From Berberis thunbergii (taxonomy: Eukaryota; Streptophyta; Magnoliopsida; Ranunculales; Berberidaceae), in the NCBI GenBank assembly GCA_003290165.1, contig QNQO01006245.1:155002-219001 (forward strand): a stretch of DNA of 64,000 bases. The letters are read 5' to 3'. Numbering within the stretch: the first letter of the stretch is position 1; every line of letters starts with the position of its first letter. Made by a program: the position numbers and the translations under genes. Under the pieces are notes generated by a model. The model ran no database searches. It saw only the letters and a program-made list of their open reading frames with translations, and had not been told where the DNA came from. Of this stretch, positions 34,640 to 45,410 are shown one piece after another.

Positions 34640-36050
34640 GAACTTACCTCATCTTCATCAGAGCTATCATCAGGATCAGAATCATCAATTGATTCTTCTT
34701 TCTTCTTGGGAGCTGCCACAGAACCATTCCTTGCTGCAGCCATAGGTAACTTTTTGGCTGGAACTTTGGCTTTGGGTTCCTAAGAATAAGCCAACACATC
34801 ATAAGATCAAATTTCCAAAATGATAATTGGCATCGAAAGAGCAAAAGGAAAATTACTACAAGGATCCAGCACTGAAGTAAGTCTTGTAACACACATTCAC
34901 ATAAAATAGGTTTTAAAATGCAGACGAAATTTACTCTGACATGGTCCACAAGAGTATCAATGATTATGCTCAACATCCAAAGAAAAGGGAATAAAGGCAT
35001 GGGGTAGGTATTAGATTCAATGCTTTTGAAGGTATGTCAATACTATTTGGAAATCCAAGGAAGTTGTTAAATTAAACGGTATGACAAATGCTCATGTACT
35101 AAATTAAAGTAAGAAACTAACAAATTTGCAGATATAAAATGGATATAGCAATTATATCAAATCAATCAAGTATCAACAGTGATTAACTAGAGTATCCGCA
35201 CTAACATCATCAGAATTAGAATCATCGCTATCTAACCAAATAGAATAAAGTCACATTAGAGAATAATGGTACGTGCAAAAACTATATTAAGTATAGCCAA
35301 GCACTCACGTCGTCAGATTCATCGTAACTATCCGAATCTGAAGAATCAGAACTGCTAGTATTCGCCTTTCCCTTTACAAGTTTCTTAGATACTGGTTGTT
35401 GTTTCTTAACAACAGGCTCCTACAACACACACAAGAAACAACTCCCATAGAAAACACTCTAATTTTCATTTGTAAATCTACACTAAAACATCCTAAATAA
35501 TGAAGAAAAAAAAAATTAAAAACACTTTTTTTTCTATGATTGTTAGATCAAGAATGAGTAAGTACTCACATCATAATCAGAATCTGAAGAATCTGAACTG
35601 CTGGTTTCAGGCTTTCCTTTAACAGAAGCGTTCTTAGAAACTAAAACAGATTTTTTATTTGAAGGAACAACAGGCTCCTACACCGAATTAACAAAACCCC
35701 ATATAGAAAAAGGTATGATTTAATTTTTTTCAAAAAATCTTCAGACTAATAAAACAAGCCGCCATTAACAATGTTTTAACAAAAAACACTTACATCATCA
35801 GAAGAAGAATTAGTCCGGACCGAACATCGATCGATTTTGAAGATTCTAATCAAACCTTTCTTTGAAGATTTTGCAAACCAAACCAAACCAAACCTTTCTT
35901 TGAAGATTTTGCAGAAACAGGGGTGGCTGCAACGACCTACACAAGAACATCGATCGATTGAATCAGAAACATGAACATCGATCGATTGAATCAGAAATAC
36001 AAGAGAAGGGGGTAGAAGTGTTACCTAAGACTTCTTGCTAGATTTGCTAC
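34640..36050 (-). pseudogene. Nucleolin/NOLC1-like acidic repeat exons, captured fragment
   Basis: At least three exons of similar design, each starting after AG with EPVV or EPKAK and ending in an acidic Ser/Asp run: KGKANTSSSDSSDSDSYDE (about 35310-35420), KGKPETSSSDSSDSDYD (about 35570-35680) and PKKKEESIDDSDPDDSSDED (about 34640-34780). Lys-rich linkers (KKQQPVSKKLVKG) alternate with the acidic blocks. This is the N-terminal architecture of plant nucleolins and related nucleolar phosphoproteins. The RRM and GAR parts are absent. A purine-rich leader near 36060-36110 may be its 5'UTR. Confidence 0.65.
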
Positions 36051-36289
36051 GAAGAAAAGGGAAGACAATCGAAACGAAAATAGAGAAAGAGAGCAGCAAG
36101 GCGAAAACCCTAGTTTTCCCCAATTTTTTTCGCCAAATCTCCTCTCATCTCCACTGTTTTTCCCCCAATTGCTTTCGCCAAAGCGGAGCCACCATGTCTG
36201 TTTTTCCCCAAAAATTTTCGCCAAAGCGCGAAATTATTTTCGCCAAAATTGCGAAAATGCTCCCTCCAATTTCAAAGCGCGAAATTATT

Positions 36290-36692
36290 TACTTTAGATA
36301 CGGTTTTAAACCGTGGGCGGATATAGCCACGGTTATAAACCGTTGCAAATTTTTGTGTATTATTTTTAGCTACGGTTTTAAACCGTTGGTAGATATAACC
36401 ACGGTTTTCAGCCGTGGCAATTAAACCAACGGTTTAGAACCGTGGCCATTTCTCCACACTTCCACGTGCAACACACGTGCATTATAGCAACGGTTTTAAG
36501 CCGTTGGGAACTATAGCCACGGCTAAAAACCGTGGCAAACATTCCAACGGTTTAGAACCGTGGCCAAGCCATTTTTAGCCACGGTTTTAGGCCGTTGGCC
36601 ACTATAGCCACGGTTCCTGGCCGTGGCAAATAAGCCAACGGTTTAGGGCCGTGGCCACCTCCGTGTAGCTAAATGGGCATTTTGGTGTAGTG
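36290..36692 (-). repeat. CACTA-3 right subterminal repeat array
   Basis: More than a dozen copies of ACGGTTTTAAACCGTGG-type units, about 20 bp each, alternate in orientation up to the terminal TTTTGGTGTAGTG. Confidence 0.93.
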
Positions 36693-37269
36693 TATATGCC
36701 TTATCCTATAAGCACACATGCATTTACCACATTAAGAGCATAAAGCATTGAACTGAATGCCCCTTTCTATAGAATGTTTTGTAGCTCATTTGCAAGAAAT
36801 GTCTGCTTAAATCATAACAGAAGAAATCTATCAAACTTATCAGACAACCTTGACTTGGAAGGTGCAAACAAACAAACAAAAACAGTAGAGTGTTGCAGTC
36901 ATGAATATTGGATCATAAAGTGGATAGAGGAGGATCTATATTGAGTTGCTTGAAGCTTGAAAATCTATCCATCCGCCTATGAGGAGTGTAGATTCCTTAT
37001 TGACTGAATTTCTAAACCCCATGTTACCATTGCTCATCACATTCTCTCCAGGTCATGAAGTCTGCAACACTTCTCCATGATTATGAACAAGAAAGATAAG
37101 TCAAAAGAGATATTGCAAGTTGCATGACTAATTTTGTGATGTAGCATTAGATATGGTTGACTGTGATGAAACAAGCATGATTAATACTCTATCGAGTTTT
37201 ATTATAAAGGACTTTGATGTGCAAGTTTTCTTCTTTTAATAGGTAAACTGAGTTTTTACGGATTCTAGA

Positions 37270-37535
37270 ACTGTAATATGTAATATGCACAGTTCTTAAA
37301 GACAAAATGAGATGTAATATGTCAGTAGCAATAGATGAATCTGTAATACTGTAATATGTAATATGTCAGTAATATTGAATCTTTAATAGATGTAATACTG
37401 TGATACTGTAATATGTAATACTGTAATATGTAATAGATGAATCTGTAATACTGTAATATGTAATAGATGAATCTTTAATAGATGTAATACTGTAATATGT
37501 AATATGTCAGTAGCAATAGATGAATCTGTAATATG
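37270..37535 (+). repeat. Tandem TGTAATA-type repeats
   Basis: CTGTAATATGTAATA and AATAGATGAATCTGTAATA recur about ten times. Two ~40-bp blocks (CTGTAATATGCACAGTTCTT and variants, at about 37270 and 37526) bracket the array. Confidence 0.85.
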
Positions 37536-37616
37536 CACAGTTCTTAAAGACAAAATGAAATGAGACATTGACTAGATCCTGAGATGAATCACTTAACTGA
37601 AAATAGTAGAAAAGAA

Positions 37617-37955
37617 TCATTTATAGATCTTCTGCCTTTCTCTGGCTTTATGGTTCTGAAACCAATAGAAAACATTCTTGCCTTCGATCTTCCCATACTG
37701 TCGTAACCGCGCCGAGATTCTCTGAATCTGCTCTACACTTGGGGATCTTACCCCATTGTTGTAGTAAAGGTCCTTCAAGATTCTAATCTGATCAGTTGTG
37801 GGTGTCCACCTTGTACTACTCTGCCTGCACAAGAAGCTACTCTTGCTACTACTCCCTGCAGTGCTACTATCTTCTTGTGCTGCTTGTTGTTGCTGATTTT
37901 GTTGTGCTTGTAGTGGTTGGTTGTGTGGAGTAGGGTCTTGTTGTTGAGGTTCCAT
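37617..37955 (-). pseudogene. WUS: WUSCHEL 5' fragment: open homeodomain ORF with upstream region
   Basis: A 112-codon open frame starts [10 protein letters not shown], runs through a Gln-rich and Ser-rich lead, then a complete WUS-type homeodomain: [57 protein letters not shown] and [10 protein letters not shown]. It breaks into foreign sequence (IYK then stop) right where WUS continues. The WUS box and EAR-like motif needed for repression and cofactor binding are therefore missing. About 300-700 bp upstream (37956 to about 38700) looks like captured leader and promoter, including GAGAGAGAG and CT tracts. WUS specifies stem cells in the shoot meristem. Lying inside CACTA-2, this is a truncated copy, but its frame is fully open. 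Confidence 0.88.
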
Positions 37956-38736
37956 GAGTGATCAAAACAAGAGGAAGAGAACAAAGGGAGTGTTTTTGCG
38001 TGAATGTGTGAATTAAATTGATTATAGAACTTATAGAGAAGTAGCTGAGAGAGAGAGTGGAAGCTAAGAAGAGGAGCACATGGGGTGGTGAAGAGTAATA
38101 AAGGGTGAAGATCATAGAAATATCTGGGAGAGAAGGACTGAAGTTGACAGACAAAGGTTTATAAAAGGGTTGGGGACAAAAGAGGGTGTACAAAGTGTGG
38201 GACTCAGAGGAACTACTTGTGCAAAAGGAACATAGTAGCTAGTCTTGTTATTATGATTAATAATGGTGGTAAAGTTGAAGGTTGTATATAGAGGGTATGA
38301 TATGATACTATGATTTACATAAGAATGAATAATGTTATATTGAATGAATGAATGAATGCAAAAACAGTGTTATTTGATGGGTTTCATTTCAATTCAATTC
38401 AATTCACTCTTCTTCACATACACTTGTCTAACAGATGAATTATGGGAGACTTTAAGAGTAGTCTATAACCTAACCTTATACCTTTACATGTTGTTCATGT
38501 CAAAAATGGAAAAGAAAAGAAAAAAAATGCAACAAAGGAGTGGAATGGACCCCTACATTTGAGAGCATGGATGGTCCCACCTCTGGTGTAACTTAGTAGT
38601 AGGATCAACTTGATAGTGATGTACTGATTTTGTATATCAGACCATTTATATTTCATTAAGCCATCTAAATTAACTTGTTTTCATTTCAGTTTAATTAGAT
38701 TTTTAAGGTAGTTGTAATGTTTTCTTGTGGTTATGA

Positions 38737-38829
38737 AGGAACTGGTCGCTCCTTATTACTAAAGCTTCTGCAGCAGTTGGAAGAGCAGAGTCAGCTGGCA
38801 AAAATGAGTGAGGATGGTGCCCTTTCTGG
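38737..38829 (+). pseudogene. NAT10: NAT10 (RNA cytidine acetyltransferase) exon fragment
   Basis: A single exon reads GTGRSLLLKLLQQLEEQSQL followed by AKMSEDGALSG and ends at GTAAGA. It matches the region between helicase and acetyltransferase parts of plant NAT10-type enzymes, which acetylate cytidine in 18S rRNA and tRNA. Nothing else of the gene is seen nearby. Captured by CACTA-2. Confidence 0.7.
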
Positions 38830-39182
38830 TAAGAAAATTGTGTTTGCTTTTTAGTTTGTCAGGTCCATAAATTATTGGGCTTCTCCACATCCTTTTCTCA
38901 AAGATATGTCACATCTATTTGGATAGTCTTAATGGCTGCTGTGTACTTTGTTATTGAAACGTGGTATTTACATGTTTGGTACATGAGTAAGCACCTATTT
39001 GGATAGTCCTAATGGCTGCTGTGCACTTAATTGGTCCACATTTAGTTGCAATGTCATGGGCATTTGTTAGGTACTTAACATTATTAGTAATGTTGGTTGG
39101 CATTAATGTAGATTAGTTACTCCCTCTTTTTTTCTCTCCCCTGGTATCTATGTTTATGTACATGTCATATTACTTTGCAATG

Positions 39183-39611
39183 TCAAATATATTGCAAAAG
39201 CAATAGCCTCCCATGGAGTAGCTTCATTCCTTGTGAGAATGGACAGGGCATATGCTGAGTCAGTGCTGAAAATAGCCTTATTGATATAGTATTTTCCATC
39301 AGATTAAGGGCAGCTTCGATACCATGCAGTTCGTGCATAATTACAGAGTGTCCAGGCGATGATCCTGTATATGCTGTTATGACTACACCATGTTCATCTC
39401 TTAAAACAGCTCCATGGCCTTCTAGTGCACCTTGAAGAGACCCATCTGTGTTGACTTTGGACCAGCTGCAGTAGATTGGTGCTTCCAGGCGAAATTGCAC
39501 GTGTGAGTTCCATGCATTGAAAAATTTTCTATTTGCAGCTGAGTCAATTACTTCCTTTTCAATGACTGCTAATTTTAGGCGTATTTCTTCGTATATGGAA
39601 GATGGGTGCAC
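39183..39611 (-). pseudogene. RNase H-like domain of a non-LTR retroelement
   Basis: The minus-strand frame (142 codons) contains SWSKVNTDGSLQGALEGHGA then VLRDEHGVVITAYTGSSPGH and HELHGIEAALNLM, the first strands and first helix of the plant RVT_3/RNase H family found in LINEs and related host copies. The D of NTDGS and E of HELHG are candidate catalytic residues. The C-terminal part is lost to a frame change. It lies within CACTA-2. Confidence 0.78.
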
Positions 39612-41213
39612 TTGCTCGTCGGTTCCGTTCTGCCCATATATGATATAATGTGGCTGTTGTGAAAGTTTGCGTGTGTGAGACTATTAAGGAAATCAATGGG
39701 TATGGTAGTATATGCAGAGATTGAATTATTTTTTAATTGCCAGAAATTACTTGATACTTGTTTCTGTAGGCTAGGATACTTATTGATGTTTGTTCTTTTT
39801 TGTGAATTTTAGTGTTCCTGAGAACAAAGAGCAAGAATTTAACTTGGAGAGGTTGATCGAATCCGCTCGTCATTTAAATCCGATAATTTCAGAATCCTAC
39901 AAAGTAGTTCTTTATTTGCAATTGCTTATTTTGCTATATAAGATTTAGATTGAAATAAATAGAGCCTCTAGTAGACTAAATAAATAAAAAAAATGTTGTA
40001 CAAGTACTTTCTAAATCAAGTTGATTGAATTGAGAGCGTAAACAAGATTCAAGGTTTCAGTTTAATTGAATCAAGAACCAAGTTCACAAGTTTGGAATCG
40101 TGGACAGCTAACATTTGAAATGATTTACTCAGTGTTGGAGGAGCTGGCTACTAGGATGAGAGATCTGGGCATGTCCCTCAGAATTTTGTGTTTCATGATC
40201 TTTCCTTCACATGATTATTAAACAATATAAGTGTAAGAATGATATGACAGCAAAAAATGCAATTCTTAACAAAATGATCACTGAGGAGTTTATATTCTGA
40301 TTAATTACACTTGTATGTAATAGTTCAGCAGATTCAGTAAACTTGAGGCATTGAAGTGATGAGGATAAAAATCCTAGGCTGTAAATGGGATGAAGAAGTT
40401 CCTTTTGTATCAGTTAGAGCTCATCGGTAAAAATAGTGATATCTTTAGTCTGTATGTTTCATTTCTCTCCCATATAGTGCTTTCATATCCATCCTACATA
40501 CCCCAAATATCCCAACAATTCAAATTTGAGAAGGGCTGGATAAAATGGGGTCAACTGCATCTCAGTTTGAGACTGAACTATCTCACCTCAAGTATGAAAC
40601 TAGAGATGGATAATTGCCTCCTATTATCCAAACAATATTGAAGTGTACTTCTTTGATGTTAATTACTTTTGCTATATTATACTGATGCTAGCCTATATTA
40701 CTGATGATACCATATACTGATGCTATATTAATGATTGATATTACTCCACAGATTTGTTATGTTATTTACTTTTGCTTTGATGCTATACTGTAATATGTTT
40801 CACTGATGTGAGTCAAGGCTTGAAGAATATTTCATGTCTCTAGGGATGCCATTCTACCATATTTTATCTGATATCTGATATTGCCCAATCTAATAAATCA
40901 GATTCAGTGTTTGGAATTTCAAATTTCATTTAAGATTTAGTTACATATACCCGAATAAACTTAACCAAGAACTTCAGTTTTCTAATTCTGGTTTTGTGCA
41001 TTACATGTTCCAATTGTATCACTAAGAAAATAATAACGAAGTTGAATATGTATGTCATGGTAAAAGTGATTTAGTATTTAATCATGTTATATCTTTGAAA
41101 AAAACAATTTATTTTGAAAACAGATTGTAAGTTGTCCAAATTGGAAGAACTGGATCCTTATCCATATTAACTTACATCGAGCATTCAGAATTTGATCTTT
41201 GTCATAGCTGAGG

Positions 41214-41969
41214 GGCACTTCATTTCCAGATACATTGGAATGATGACAATGAATTGCTTGTGGCTTGGAGAGAAGCTCGGATAGGATACCCTTGGATTGA
41301 CGCCTTCGTGACCCAGGTTTGGTTAGTTTGGAGAATATTTGCTTGTGTCGGCCAATCTATTGAGTGCTTGCATGAATTTTCACTAAAACTGATATGCAGT
41401 TTATGTAATTCGAACATGAAAGCAACATGTTAAACGCATTCATTCTTTTATGATAGTTAAGGAAGTGGGGTTGGATTCATCATCTGGCACGACATTTTGT
41501 TGCATGTTTTTTAACTCGTGGAGATCTGGTACATGACCATACACCTTTTGTGCTTTTGCATTATCTCGTCATTTCTTATGATTTTCCTTTTCTCCACATC
41601 CATGATGTACATGTTCTGGCTTATAGTTTATACACTGGGAAAGTGGACTTGATGTTTTCAATAGATTGCTGGTTGATTTGGACTGGGAAATTAACAATGG
41701 AATTGCTATGGCTTTCATGCTCATCACTTTTCTACCAGGTCTGACTCTCACTCGCATTGTAGTATTGTCTTGCTTAGTTATGCTATGAAATAACCCCATG
41801 GAAACTTGCTCTCTCCCATCTTATCAAATAAATTGAGATAAAAGTACTAATGTATTCTGATCTTATTCATGTATGCATCAGTTTAATCGTATATACTCAC
41901 ACATGTCATTTGGGAAGAAGTATCATCCTGAAGGCAACTACATTCGACATTTTCTCCTTGTTCTGAAGG
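41214..41969 (+). pseudogene. UVR3: 6-4 photolyase (UVR3) fragment, four exons
   Basis: Exons: 41214-41316 (LLVAWREARIGYPWIDAFVT), 41457-41528 ([20 protein letters not shown]), 41627-41739 ([20 protein letters not shown], then a one-base shift and [10 protein letters not shown]) and 41882-41969 (FNRIYSHMSFGKKYHPEGNY). These are consecutive pieces of the FAD-binding domain of plant 6-4 photolyases, which repair UV (6-4) photoproducts. GT/AG splice sites are kept throughout. The N-terminal photolyase domain and the C-terminus are missing, and the frame is broken near 41700. Captured by CACTA-2. Confidence 0.88.
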
Positions 41970-42302
41970 GTACACAATAGCTCTAAGTTTCCATTATTTC
42001 TATTCTTTTGTAATCTGGTTAACCTTTGCTATATGTTAAGATATGATGTATTAGCATAGTTTAATTTATTTGTTTTCAATATTATAGGAAGCTTTACGAA
42101 CACTGGGATGCTTCCTTTTCTGAAGAAGAACTTCGTGGATTAATATCTTAGTAGTGGAAGGAAATGGGTTGGCAAGGAAAAAATCATCAACCGATTTCAG
42201 GTATGTACCCGATCCTATTAATTACTGTTGTTAGTTTGCATTTCGAAAATATAAAATCAATTTCAAATAATCAAATATCAGTGTTTTTCTAAATAGAACA
42301 TG

Positions 42303-42560
42303 TTACATACCATTCATTGTGGTGGTGGTGAATGGGGCTTGGTGGCTGGTTGCAATGGTAAGGATGCTGTAGGTAGTTGTACAGTGTGGTGGTGCCATGG
42401 TAGTGATAGTTTTGGTAATGTCGTTGGTGGCTGTGATGATGACTGGCGTGAGGTTTGCCTGGTTGTGGTTTTGTGGTAGTAGTGATCGTGGCAGTGGCGG
42501 TGCTTCTTGTGGAATTAAGGTGGGTCTTTGTAGTGTGGATATTCTAGAGATGGTGTGATG
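42303..42560 (+). repeat. GTGGTGG/TGGTAGTG-rich low-complexity tract
   Basis: Dense GTGG and TGGTGG words, with TGGTAGTGATAGT/GTGGTAGTAGTGA variants. A minus-strand Thr/His-rich frame across it (42303-42683) is a by-product of composition. Confidence 0.65.
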
Positions 42561-42711
42561 GTAGCAATGGTTGAGTTTAAGTGGTGTGAATAAGAAACAT
42601 TGGTTGAATTTCCATGTAATAGGACCTTTAAAACAAAACACTAGAGGTTGAATTTCCGTACACAATTTTCCCACTACAAACAAGTTCTTATGACATCCTT
42701 ACATGTCGCAG

Positions 42712-44038
42712 GTTGCTGATCAGTTTCATAACATCTTGCACAAGCACTGTAACAAAGTGCAGGTATTTATATGGGGATACATTGAAATGTTCAATTCGAA
42801 CCATCTTTTCATTCCACTTTAAGATTCATTCCCAACAAGGTAACTTCTATTGGATATTTACAGGCTGTGAGTTGCGATGAAGTGTTTCTTGATGTAACAG
42901 ATGGAGATGAAGATCCTGAGCATATAGCTTCAGTAATCAGAAAGGAGATCATAGAAACTACAGGTTGTACTGCAAGTGCTGGTGTTTCTGGAAATATGCT
43001 AATGGCCCATCTAGCCACCAGAGCTGCTAAACCAAATGATCAATGCTACATCTCTCTTGAGAAGGTGAGGTTTGATGTTGCGGTCTTTTCTAAATTGTTG
43101 CTTGAAATGCTCTTTCCACTTCTGCAATGACGTTTTGAAAGATAAGCTAATGGCATATACCAAGTGATTAGCTAAAGTACTGGAGGTTAGTGCTTTCAAA
43201 ATCATCAATCTATTGATCACGGTGTCTGCTTGTGTATGTGTGCAATTATTGCATCGCTAATTTAAGTTAGTTGTTTAAAAACTGTGAAATTGGCATTTGT
43301 TGACCTTTAAGCCCTGGTTTGTTTAACAGGTGGAAAGTTTTTTGGATGATCTTCCAATTAAAGCACTTCCGGGCATTGGGCGTGATTTAGAGGAAAAGTT
43401 GAAAAAGCTGCACATTGAAACTTGCAGCCAACTGCGTGTGATTTCAAAGGTATTTTGGCCAGCTTTAAGCATATGCTTGCTTGGGCTTTCCCATCCACTT
43501 CTTTTCCAAAGTGTTCTTAGTGCCGGATAGTTGTGTAAACTATCAACAATTCCATTCTTCTGTTACAGTTGCACGTATATTTTGCATAAAGTAAGGTTTT
43601 CGTGAATTAGCCTAGAGTGCTTCCGTTTTGGTCATTTGGTTTTTCATTTCCGTGTTTTGACATTACCTATGTGGTGAAGAAACAAAGTGGCCTGTTATGA
43701 TTATTCATTTCTCAGTTTCTTGTGATCGTTGTTCTGGAGGGATTTTGATATTACCATACATATATTTGCTTTAGATTTAAATTTTAATATTTTGGTACAA
43801 CATGCTATGAATTATTGGAATTATTGCTAGAAGCTCTATCACATTCTCTCTTTTCAACAGGATACACTTGTTTTCTTGATGCTAATGTAAATATGTGGAA
43901 TTCCTCTTTTCATTTTGAGGCCTAGTCTTCTACTTAAAAAATGTATTGCAACGTTCCAATTTTTTAGTAATTTTATCTGCATGTCATTTGTAGGAATCTC
44001 TTAGAAGGGACTTTGGTGCAAAGACTGGTGATATGTAG
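42712..44038 (+). pseudogene. REV1: REV1 translesion polymerase fragment, frame intact over four exons
   Basis: Exons 42712-42762, 42864-43064, 43330-43449 and 43994-44038 join without a frame fault and keep all GT/AG sites. They read VADQFHNILHKHCNKVQ, AVSCDEVFLDVTDGDEDPE, RKEIIETTGCTASAGVSGNM, LPIKALPGIGRDLEEKLKKL and ESLRRDFGAKTGDM, then a stop. This is the Y-family polymerase core of REV1 (deoxycytidyl transferase), including the catalytic SCDE motif and the helix-hairpin-helix that leads into the little finger. The BRCT domain, the first catalytic Asp motif and the C-terminal REV7/polymerase-binding region are absent. The text RGIDNRQV follows the stop in another frame, showing a small internal deletion. 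Captured by CACTA-2. Confidence 0.9.
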
Positions 44039-44404
44039 GGGAATCGATAATCGGCAAGTTTGAGAGATTCAGGTAATTGGCAAGTCAATTCTGGTTATGT
44101 GCTCTCTATATTCATTTCAGTATTATCTTTTTATGGCGGCAATTCTGGTTATGTGCTCTCTATATTCTGGGAGCCATAACCTCTGATATGGATTCAAAAA
44201 TCAATATTTTGACCCATAAATCAAGTGAATAATATCTGAAATGTAAGCTGGATTTGGTTATGTTAGCAATCAATATGAAAAAAAAAAAATTTATGAAGTC
44301 ATTCAATATGAATTTTATGAAGTTCACAGAATAAGCATAGATGTAATAACTTCTTGATGTTGTAACTAAGGAGATTGATTTGCATTCTTTTTGTTATTAT
44401 TCAA

Positions 44405-44760
44405 AGGTACCGGCATTTGGGACAATTTGCTCCACTGGGAGGAGAGCAAATAGCAGCACAATTGCCTAGTGATTTGGTTTCAATTGACATGGTCACAGCT
44501 CACAATGGCTATGGTATTCCGTTTATGCAAGGTAACCTTACGATTTAACTACTGTTTATTTGCTATCACAATTATGAATTTTATTGAAATGTTTCATCTT
44601 TACCTTGAATGAACATAATATTTATTCTCTTTGATTGTCTTGTATCTTTTGCAGTAAGCAAGTCAGCTGGCGCACAAGGATGTTGGTGGTTACAGACTGG
44701 ACTAGGAAATTTATTTTTGGGAGAGACTCGAGTAGGATTTAAAACAACCATTGAGTTGTA
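44405..44760 (+). pseudogene. Unidentified captured exons
   Basis: One block (about 44405-44530) reads HLGQFAPLGGEQIAAQLPSD then IDMVTAHNGYGIPFMQ and ends at GTAACC. A second (about 44655-44759) reads KSAGAQGCWWLQTGLGN and ends in a stop. They are exon-like, but I cannot assign a family or say whether they belong together. Confidence 0.35.
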
Positions 44761-45154
44761 GACGACATTAGAACAGGAGATCATTTGACTATCACACTAG
44801 TTAGATTTCTTGTATGCTTACCAATTTTTTTTCATACTTGGAAGACCACTTCTTGATCATTTACTGTGGTCATAGCAAGTTTGTCTTCATATATCCCTTT
44901 CATAGTGGGTATCGATTCTTCAATAATAAGTGGTTATAATGGGGTTTTTCCCATATGATACTGTTGTCTATAATGTGTCGATTAAATGATTCTTCATTAG
45001 TTTGCTAGCATCTGCATGTTCCCTCATTGAAATTCGGTTGATTGGCTGCATAAACATCCGAATATAATTTTCTAGGAAAAAAACTTATAAGATGTAATAA
45101 AAAGTCATTTGATAGCAAATGAAATTAAAAAAAAAAAAAAAAAAATTCTATGTA

Positions 45155-45410
45155 TACCTACCATAGCGTTTCAAAAATGCTATGGTATGGTAGACTCTTC
45201 CCTAGCGTTTCAGAAATGCTATGGTAGACTCTTCCATAGCGTCTCTGAAACGCTATAAAAAGGCCAACTTACTATAGCGTTTCTGAAACGCTATAAAAAG
45301 CCAACTTATTATAGCTTCGGCAGACACATCGTTTTCTAAAACGCTATGGTATCCTACCATAGCGTTTTAGCGTTTTTGAAACGCTATGAATGGCCTTTTT
45401 TCTTGTAGTG
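45155..45410 (-). repeat. CACTA-2 right subterminal repeat array
   Basis: About ten copies of CCATAGCGTTTC/GAAACGCTATGG-like words in both orientations, ending TTCTTGTAGTG. The 80 bp before it (ACTTATAAGATGTAATAAAA and following) is nearly the same as 26243-26320 in CACTA-1. Confidence 0.92.

Larger units (their letters stand above)
29013..36692. mobile_element. CACTA-3: CACTA element nested in CACTA-2, with captured genes
   Basis: Starts CACTACACCAAAAACCCC and ends TTTTGGTGTAGTG, with an exact 3-bp duplication TAT at 29010-29012 and 36693-36695. Its subterminal repeats belong to a different family from CACTA-1 and CACTA-2: AGCCACGGTT/AACCGTGGC and CAACGGTTTA/TAAACCGTTG in alternating orientation (29030-29240 and 36290-36665). 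No transposase gene is seen. All recognised contents read on the minus strand: nucleolin-like, XAP5/XCT, an RRM/RD-rich protein and a GDSL esterase. Sitting inside CACTA-2, it inserted later. Confidence 0.93.
26886..45410. mobile_element. CACTA-2: 18.5-kb CACTA element with many captured genes and a nested CACTA-3
   Basis: The left tip CATTACAACA is a one-base variant of CACTACAACA and the right tip is CTTGTAGTG. The flanks are TCT (26883-26885) and TCC (45411-45413), a 3-bp duplication with one mismatch. Joining the flanks across it restores a continuous FAR1 reading (NTHHW to ICLWHI), which supports the ends independently. Without the nested CACTA-3 the element is about 10.8 kb. Subterminal ATAGCG/CGCTAT repeats are dense at 45155-45405. 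No transposase is seen. It carries fragments of WUSCHEL, NAT10, an RNase H-bearing element, a 6-4 photolyase and REV1, in mixed orientation, plus exons I cannot name (about 42090-42198, 44405-44530, 44655-44760). Confidence 0.9.

Noticed and set aside
42303..42683. Thr/His-rich minus-strand frame
   Set aside because: A by-product of the GTGG-rich repeat, lying in the stretch between the photolyase and REV1 fragments.
19210..45410. Pairing the left end at 19210 with the right end at 45410 as one 26-kb CACTA element
   Set aside because: The 3-bp flanks differ (ATA against TCC), and FAR1 coding sequence lies at 26538-26885 between two internal termini. The two-element reading restores both duplications.
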